Shown: positions 6,331 through 10,194 of the stretch, piece by piece
How the letters are laid out: every line of letters starts with the position of its first letter
Position numbering within the stretch: the first letter of the stretch is position 1
Source: Patescibacteria group bacterium
Lineage (GTDB): Bacteria > Patescibacteriota > Microgenomatia > UBA1400 > MFAQ01
Assembly: GCA_018819325.1 (NCBI GenBank)
Contig: JAHJQJ010000019.1
Coordinates: 1 to 10,194 of the forward strand
Reading direction: 5' to 3'
Length of the DNA: 10,194 bases
Notes under the pieces: generated by a model
What the model was told of the DNA's origin: nothing
The model's input: the letters and a program-made list of their open reading frames with translations, nothing else
Databases searched by the model: none
Program-made: the position numbers and the translations under genes

Positions 6331-8466
6331 ATGGGCATGGAGAAGACTTGGGATCATAAAAAACATGAGGAAAAAATTTATAAAAAGTGGGAAGGTAGTG
6401 GGGTGTTTACCCCTCCGTCTGGAGAGAAGGCCTTGAAAAGCAAGGTTAAACCTTTCTGCGTTATTATGCCACCACCGAATGCAAATGATCCAATGCACGT
6501 TGGACACGCAATGTTTGTATCGGTTGAAGATGTTTTTGTTAGATATCATAGAATGAAAGGTGAGAATGCTTTGTGGCTACCAGGTACAGATCACGCAGGA
6601 ATAGAAACTCAGTATGTTTTTGAAAAAAAATTGGCTAAAAAGGGTCAGAGTAGGTTTGATTTTGATAGGGAAACGCTTTATCAAATGATTTGGAATTATG
6701 TTGAAGAAAACAGTGGAGTGGCGATTGACCAGATGAAGCGACTGGGGGCAAGTGCAGACTGGAGTAGGTTGAAGTTTACGTTAGATAAAGACATAGTAGA
6801 TTTAGTTTTGGATACCTTTATTAACTTGCACAAGAAAGGCTTGGTTTATAGGGGTGAAAGGCTGGTTAACTACTGTACAAGATGTGGAACTAGCTATTCT
6901 CAACTAGAGGTGGAGTATGTAGAACGCAAGGATCCTCTTTACTACATTAAATACGGCCCGTTTATTCTGGCAACTACTAGACCAGAGACTAAGTTTGGTG
7001 ACACGGCGGTGGCGGTGAACCCCAAAGATAAACGATACAAGAAATGGATTGGGGGGAAGATTGAAGTAGAGGGATTAATTGGTAAGTTTAAATTAAAAGT
7101 AATCGCAGACACTATAGTTGACATGGAGTTTGGTACGGGGGCTGTAAAGATCACCCCTGCACATGACGAAAATGATTTCCAGATGGGAGAGAGACATAAT
7201 CTAGAAATTAAGCAGGTAATTGATTTTAAGGGCAAACTGATGAAGGTAGCAGGAAAATATGCAGGTTTGGGGGTTGTAAATGCTAGAAAAAGAGTGGTTG
7301 AAGACTTACAAGCAAAGGGGTTGATGGAAAAAATTGATGAAAACTATGTTCATAGAGTGGGGACATGTTATAGGTGTGGAAGAGTAATTGAACCATTACC
7401 CTTGACTCAGTTTTTTATTAAAACTAAGCCCTTGGCCAAGAAAGCTTTGAAGGCACTGGATAATAAAGAGACTGTTATTTGTGGGGCAGGCAGAGAGAAG
7501 ATTTTGAGACATTGGCTGGAGAATATCAAGGATTGGAATATTTCCAGACAAATTGTCTGGGGAATTAGAATGCCAGTATGGTTTAAGGGCAAAGATAAAA
7601 ATGAGTATGTGGTAAGTAAAAAAAGTCCTGGTAAAGGATATGTGCAGGAAACCGATACTTTTGATACTTGGTTCTCTTCTGGTCAGTGGCCAGTGGTGAC
7701 CTTGAAGACCAACAAAGAAAAGGATTTTGAGTACTACTACCCTACCACGATGATGGAAACCGGATATGATATTTTGCCAATCTGGGTAATGCGAATGATG
7801 CTTTTGGGGATTGAGATGACAGGGAAAAGCCCTTTTAAACATGTGTACCTGAATGGATTGATTAGGGATTCTAAAGGTCAAAAGATGAGTAAGAGTAAAA
7901 ATAACACGATAGATCCAACTGATATGATAGAAAAATATGGGGCAGATGCGATTAGAATGGCTTTGGTGATGAGTTCTGCGGCTGGGCAGGATAAAAGTGT
8001 GGATGAAAATACCATTAGAGGGATGAGGAATTTTGCTAATAAGATTTGGAATGCGGCGAGGTATATTGAAAGTCGGCTGCAGGCCGCTGAAGGTTCGCAA
8101 CCCTCTTTCACTACGTTGCAGAGCGCCGAAGGTTACGAACCGCCTTTCGCCGAAAAAAAATTTGATGAGCGATTGAAAATGATTATTAAAACGGTAAATA
8201 ATCATTTGGAGAAGTTTAGAATTGGAATGGCGGCGGAGACAGCATACAACGAATTTTGGCATTGGTATTGTGATGAGGTAATTGAGCAAAACAAGAAGAA
8301 TGAGATTAGTAATAAGGCGTTACTTGAAGGCCTGAAAACGTTTTTGAAACTACTGCATCCATTTGTGCCATTTGTAACAGAGGCGGTGTGGCAAGAGATG
8401 AAGTTTGAAGGATTGCTTATAGAACAGAGGTGGCTAGGTTCTTCCGTCCGTCATTCTGGTAAGTGA
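6331..8466 (+). CDS. valS: Valyl-tRNA synthetase, short form
   Basis: This class I synthetase charges tRNA-Val. The HIGH motif is HVGH (56-59) within MPPPNANDPMHVGH, and KMSKS is at residues 518-522. The editing (CP1) domain shows ATTRPETKFGDTAVAVNP and MEFGTGAVKITPAHDENDF, and DTFDTWFSSGQWP is typical of ValS. Cys pairs in CTRCG and CYRCG may bind zinc. At 711 residues it is shorter than the roughly 850-950 usual in other bacteria. It stops just after the anticodon-binding helices (LLHPFVPFVTEAVWQEM) and lacks the C-terminal coiled-coil arm; the last residues SSVRHSGK lie on a repeat. Residues 583-608 are a two-unit insertion. ATG 6331 has AAGGT nearby; ATG 6337 is an alternative. It lies 8 bases after brnA without a convincing promoter of its own, although TAGAAT precedes the start. 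Confidence 0.94.
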   Translation: MGMEKTWDHKKHEEKIYKKWEGSGVFTPPSGEKALKSKVKPFCVIMPPPNANDPMHVGHAMFVSVEDVFVRYHRMKGENALWLPGTDHAGIETQYVFEKKLAKKGQSRFDFDRETLYQMIWNYVEENSGVAIDQMKRLGASADWSRLKFTLDKDIVDLVLDTFINLHKKGLVYRGERLVNYCTRCGTSYSQLEVEYVERKDPLYYIKYGPFILATTRPETKFGDTAVAVNPKDKRYKKWIGGKIEVEGLIGKFKLKVIADTIVDMEFGTGAVKITPAHDENDFQMGERHNLEIKQVIDFKGKLMKVAGKYAGLGVVNARKRVVEDLQAKGLMEKIDENYVHRVGTCYRCGRVIEPLPLTQFFIKTKPLAKKALKALDNKETVICGAGREKILRHWLENIKDWNISRQIVWGIRMPVWFKGKDKNEYVVSKKSPGKGYVQETDTFDTWFSSGQWPVVTLKTNKEKDFEYYYPTTMMETGYDILPIWVMRMMLLGIEMTGKSPFKHVYLNGLIRDSKGQKMSKSKNNTIDPTDMIEKYGADAIRMALVMSSAAGQDKSVDENTIRGMRNFANKIWNAARYIESRLQAAEGSQPSFTTLQSAEGYEPPFAEKKFDERLKMIIKTVNNHLEKFRIGMAAETAYNEFWHWYCDEVIEQNKKNEISNKALLEGLKTFLKLLHPFVPFVTEAVWQEMKFEGLLIEQRWLGSSVRHSGK
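8077..8154 (+). repeat. Two tandem 39-base units inside valS
   Basis: Units 8077-8115 and 8116-8154 match at 25 of 39 positions by my hand alignment. They encode LQAAEGSQPSFTT and LQSAEGYEPPFAE. Each has a small palindrome at its centre, GGTT-CGC-AACC or GGTT-ACG-AACC. The insertion sits in the linker leading into the anticodon-binding domain and keeps the frame. Confidence 0.75.
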
Positions 8467-8487
8467 GTTTTCGAACGCATCCAGAAT
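8453..8487. repeat. Diverged palindrome across the valS stop codon
   Basis: ATTCTGG (8453-8459) pairs with CCAGAAT (8481-8487) over a 21-base loop that contains the TGA stop (8464-8466). The arms are identical to those of the repeats at 8788 and 9062, but the loop is different and longer. It supplies the last residues of ValS. Confidence 0.65.
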
Positions 8488-8503
8488 CTGTTATGTTTTA
8501 GAT

Positions 8504-8788
8504 ATGACCAAACAAGGTTTTGTTTATGTGATGGCTAATGATAGACCTACTCTTTATACGGGAGTGACCAGCAACCTAAAAAGGCGTGCCTATGAACATA
8601 AGGTTGGAATTGCACCCGGATTTACCACCAAATATAATTTACATAAACTTATCTACTTTGAAGCTTTACCAGAGATAAAACAAGCGATTATTAGAGAGAA
8701 ACAAATTAAAGACATGAATCGGAAAGACAAACTTGAAATGATTGAAGAGTTTAATCCTGGATTTAAGGATTTGTATTCTAAAATTTAG
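8504..8788 (+). CDS. GIY-YIG nuclease-family protein
   Basis: The 94-residue protein is a single GIY-YIG domain of the small YhbQ/UPF0213 type. It shows FVYVM (6-10, the GIY position), LYTGVTSNLKRRAYEHK (17-33, the YIG position followed by the conserved Arg), KLIYFE (48-53) and AIIREKQIKDMNRKDKLEMI (61-80), in which Glu65 is the expected metal ligand. Members often have a structure-specific or general DNA-nuclease activity, but the job of these single-domain copies is poorly defined, and they are abundant in CPR genomes. There is no clear Shine-Dalgarno. The upstream flank is the repeat at the valS end and the stop codon abuts the next repeat. Confidence 0.88.
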   Translation: MTKQGFVYVMANDRPTLYTGVTSNLKRRAYEHKVGIAPGFTTKYNLHKLIYFEALPEIKQAIIREKQIKDMNRKDKLEMIEEFNPGFKDLYSKI

Positions 8789-8812
8789 ATTCTGGACAAG
8801 CCAGAATGACAA
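8788..8812. repeat. Palindromic repeat, copy A
   Basis: Arms ATTCTGG (8789-8795) and CCAGAAT (8801-8807) pair around ACAAG, followed by GACAA. The 25 bases are identical to copy B at 9062-9086. It begins at the last base of the GIY-YIG stop codon. A right-end fragment, AGAATGAC, follows at 8823-8830. Confidence 0.85.
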
Positions 8813-8841
8813 CCCAACGACTAGAATGACGACTACGGGTG

Positions 8842-8888
8842 GATTCTGGACCATCGTCCTGGCCAAGTCCAGGAACTGCCAGAATGAC
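8842..8888. repeat. Nested palindromic repeat
   Basis: The outer arms ATTCTGG (8843-8849) and CCAGAAT (8879-8885), followed by GAC, match copies A and B. Instead of ACAAG the loop holds 29 bases with a second hairpin, TCCTGG (8857-8862) and CCAGGA (8869-8874), whose own loop includes CAAG. This looks like one repeat unit inserted in another. The remaining 8889-8937 holds a further end fragment (GAATGACGA at 8902-8910) and the promoter described separately. Confidence 0.7.
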
Positions 8889-8924
8889 TATTGTGAGAGT
8901 TGAATGACGAGGTAAGAAGTGGGG

Positions 8925-8930
8925 TATAAT
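8925..8930 (+). promoter_or_regulatory. -10 box before the broken antitoxin gene
   Basis: TATAAT lies 7 bases before ATG 8938, so the transcript would be leaderless or nearly so. TTGAAT (8900-8905) at a 19-base spacing is the only -35 candidate and is weak. This promoter probably also serves the phosphoesterase gene. Confidence 0.55.
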
Positions 8931-8937
8931 TTTTAAT

Positions 8938-9108
8938 ATGAAGAAAAATAAGCAGGCAAGAATTAAGAGTTTTGATAAATTCAGAAAAAAATTGTTTCAA
9001 GATCCTAAATTTGTACAAGAATACAATGCTTTGGAGCCGGAGTTTGCGATTATTAAGAAAAGATTCTGGACAAGCCAGAATGACAAAGAGAGGGAGAATG
9101 ACAAGTAA
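8938..9108 (+). pseudogene. HigA/XRE-type antitoxin remnant cut by a repeat
   Basis: The frame encodes 56 residues: MKKNKQARIKSFDKFRKKLF, then QDPKFVQEYNALEPEFAIIKK (21-41), then RFWTSQNDKERENDK. The first 41 residues match the N-terminal segment of HigA-like antitoxins, where an F-x-x-x-x-(K/E)-x-L-x-D-x-x-F-x-x-x-Y motif and EPEF precede the helix-turn-helix. The helix-turn-helix (normally about 55-60 more residues, beginning near an A-R-x-x-x-G-L-T-Q motif) is absent. In its place the frame runs straight into repeat copy B and stops. No RelE/HigB toxin is nearby. The frame overlaps the phosphoesterase gene by 11 bases, so its translation may still help express the next gene. A functional short peptide is possible but less likely. 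Confidence 0.7.
9062..9086. repeat. Palindromic repeat, copy B, at the antitoxin break point
   Basis: ATTCTGG (9063-9069) and CCAGAAT (9075-9081) around ACAAG, followed by GACAA; identical over 25 bases to copy A. The similarity of the antitoxin remnant to its family ends where this copy begins. A right-end-like fragment, GAATGACAA, follows at 9096-9104. Confidence 0.85.
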
Positions 9109-10081
9109 AAAAAAATTTAGAGAAAGGTTTTGGGAGATGGTGGAGGAGGCAGAAAATATAGTGATTACTGGGCATGTTGGCCCAGATGATGATTCTATAG
9201 CCAGTATGCTGGCTGTTTACAGACTATTAGCTGAAAAATATCCTGATAAGGAGATTGAGATTATCTGCACGGGTAAATCAATTAATGCTTTTGAATCTTT
9301 TGAAAATTTTAAGAAGATCCAGTTTGTCTCTGATATCGTTGAAGTGGTTAAGAAAGGATGTTTGCTTATTGTCTGTGATGGAAGTCAATTTGATAGATTT
9401 AGTTTTGATCCTAAGAAATTAAGAGGTTTGGTTGGTAAAACTATTTGTATTGACCATCACAGTTCTCCAGTTGATCGTTTTGATTTAACCCTGGTTGATC
9501 CTTTGGCTTCATCTTGTGCTGAAATTATCTACTTGTTGTTTCACAAAGATGTGAAGATGGATAAAAAATTAGCAGAGATATTTTTGTTGGGGATTTTGGG
9601 AGATACGGGAAATTTTGCCTATTTGAAGCCTTATCAAACAAAGACTCTGTCAATAGCTAAAAAACTAATTGAAATAGGAGAAATTGAGATTCAAGAATTT
9701 CAGTCTAGATATCGAAGTATATCGATCAGAGTTTTTGTTTTAATTCAGGAGCTAATTAAAAATACTGAATATCATAAGGTTGACGGATGGCCAAGTTATC
9801 AAACTAGTTATTTAACTCATGGGTTCAAAAATTTGGAAAAATATACAAGTAATGAAGTGAGTGAAGCAAGTCATATTTATATGACTCATTATCTTAGAAT
9901 GATTGAGGATCATCCTTGGGGCTTTGTGATTACCCCTCAAGATAACGGAGTTTGTGGAATTTCACTAAGATCCTTACCAAAAAACGTGAGTGTTAGAGAT
10001 TTGGCAGAAAGAATGAGTCTTGGCGGTGGACATGATAGAGCTGCTGGTGGAACCTTTCCTGACTTGCTCACTTCGTCATAG
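9098..10081 (+). CDS. DHH-family phosphoesterase, NrnA-like
   Basis: This 327-residue protein resembles bifunctional oligoribonuclease/pAp phosphatase NrnA, which degrades nano-RNA and dephosphorylates pAp using manganese. Metal motifs of the DHH domain are visible: GHVGPDDDS (25-33, His26, Asp30, Asp32), Asp94 in VCDGSQ, IDHHSS (118-123) and LGDTGNF (167-173). The DHHA1 domain ends with LGGGHDRAAGGTF (308-320). ATG 9098 is chosen because GAGAGGGAG lies just upstream. ATG 9080 is a weaker alternative inside repeat B, and the longer upstream frame reads through the antitoxin remnant. The protein ends only 7 residues after GGTF, where relatives continue with a short helix; after the TAG the same frame reads FRVLEK, like the missing helix. 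A short insertion probably trimmed the C-terminus, leaving all catalytic motifs. Confidence 0.88.
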   Translation: MTSKKKFRERFWEMVEEAENIVITGHVGPDDDSIASMLAVYRLLAEKYPDKEIEIICTGKSINAFESFENFKKIQFVSDIVEVVKKGCLLIVCDGSQFDRFSFDPKKLRGLVGKTICIDHHSSPVDRFDLTLVDPLASSCAEIIYLLFHKDVKMDKKLAEIFLLGILGDTGNFAYLKPYQTKTLSIAKKLIEIGEIEIQEFQSRYRSISIRVFVLIQELIKNTEYHKVDGWPSYQTSYLTHGFKNLEKYTSNEVSEASHIYMTHYLRMIEDHPWGFVITPQDNGVCGISLRSLPKNVSVRDLAERMSLGGGHDRAAGGTFPDLLTSS

Positions 10082-10194
10082 TTTCGGGTTTTGGAAAAAT
10101 AAAGTGCTTGATGTATCCAACTAAAAGATTTTGAGACTGGAGTTTTGTCGTACTAAGGGTAAAATGTGTATATGTTGTATGTCCGTTTTACTAA
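10082..10194. other. Right-edge stretch without a clear gene
   Basis: After the phosphoesterase stop the next bases read FRVLEK then a stop in the old frame, probably a relic of its C-terminus. Near the edge, TAAAAT (10160-10165) lies 3 bases before ATG 10169 (MLYVRFT...), which could be a leaderless start of a gene continuing beyond the window. There is no good -35 box and too little coding sequence to judge. Confidence 0.3.

Noticed and set aside
7396..8289. Long minus-strand open frame (297 codons) opposite valS
   Set aside because: It is a shadow of valS, whose HIGH, KMSKS and editing motifs are all on the plus strand. The minus-strand translation shows no domain.
8788..9086. Possible CRISPR array from identical repeats
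   Set aside because: The copies are palindromic mobile-type repeats with irregular spacing of about 50-200 bases, variable loops and a gene between them; no regular spacers and no cas genes.
8972..9097. Upstream extension of the phosphoesterase frame
   Set aside because: It starts at TTG, reads through the antitoxin remnant and repeat B in another frame, and has no family similarity. The Shine-Dalgarno supports ATG 9098.
10131..10194. TTGAGA...TAAAAT as a promoter for a gene at the right edge
   Set aside because: The spacing is 23 bases, too long for a normal promoter, and only a few codons remain before the window ends.

Overview
The window looks like a piece of a Candidatus Patescibacteria (CPR) chromosome, most likely from the Microgenomates side. 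That placement is an inference from gene content and style, not from a marker phylogeny. Supporting signs are compact AT-rich genes with 2-17 base gaps or overlaps, several starts with no clear Shine-Dalgarno sequence and a -10 box only a few bases upstream, a solute-binding protein held by a signal anchor instead of a lipobox, a VanW/YoaR-like surface protein, a small EF-Tu-domain-2-like protein, a short ValS, and palindromic repeats inserted in frame in genes. TGA is used as an ordinary stop in several genes, including two ATGA overlaps, which argues against the TGA=Gly lineages (Gracilibacteria, Absconditabacteria).

Layout. Positions 1-2140 hold a minus-strand operon: a proline-rich, membrane-anchored family-1 solute-binding protein followed, with an ATGA overlap, by a nucleotidyltransferase-fold protein that runs off the left edge. 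From a short divergent promoter region (about 2133-2177) a plus-strand operon runs the other way: VanW-family protein, tsaE, tsaD. TsaE and TsaD belong to the t6A tRNA-modification pathway. A perfect hairpin closes this operon and faces the end of a minus-strand gene for an 80-residue beta-barrel protein. A second divergent region (5679-5778) carries a consensus promoter for a BrnT/BrnA-type toxin-antitoxin pair. Only 8 bases after the antitoxin stop comes valS. Then follow a GIY-YIG nuclease, a cluster of palindromic repeats, a HigA/XRE-type antitoxin gene cut off by one of these repeats, and a DHH-family phosphoesterase (NrnA-like) whose start overlaps the remnant.

Most notable is the set of small palindromic insertions. 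One family (arms such as ATTCTGG/CCAGAAT or ATCCTGAA/TTCAGGAT around the loop ACAAG, followed by GACA) occurs between genes, in frame inside the VanW gene, in diverged form at the end of valS, and at the break point of the antitoxin gene. Other palindromic or tandem insertions lie in tsaD, valS and the nucleotidyltransferase gene, always keeping the frame. No CRISPR array, tRNA, rRNA or complete insertion sequence was seen. I did not find a clear new multi-gene system; the best leads are the gene-invading repeats and the possible transcription of essential valS from a toxin-antitoxin promoter.
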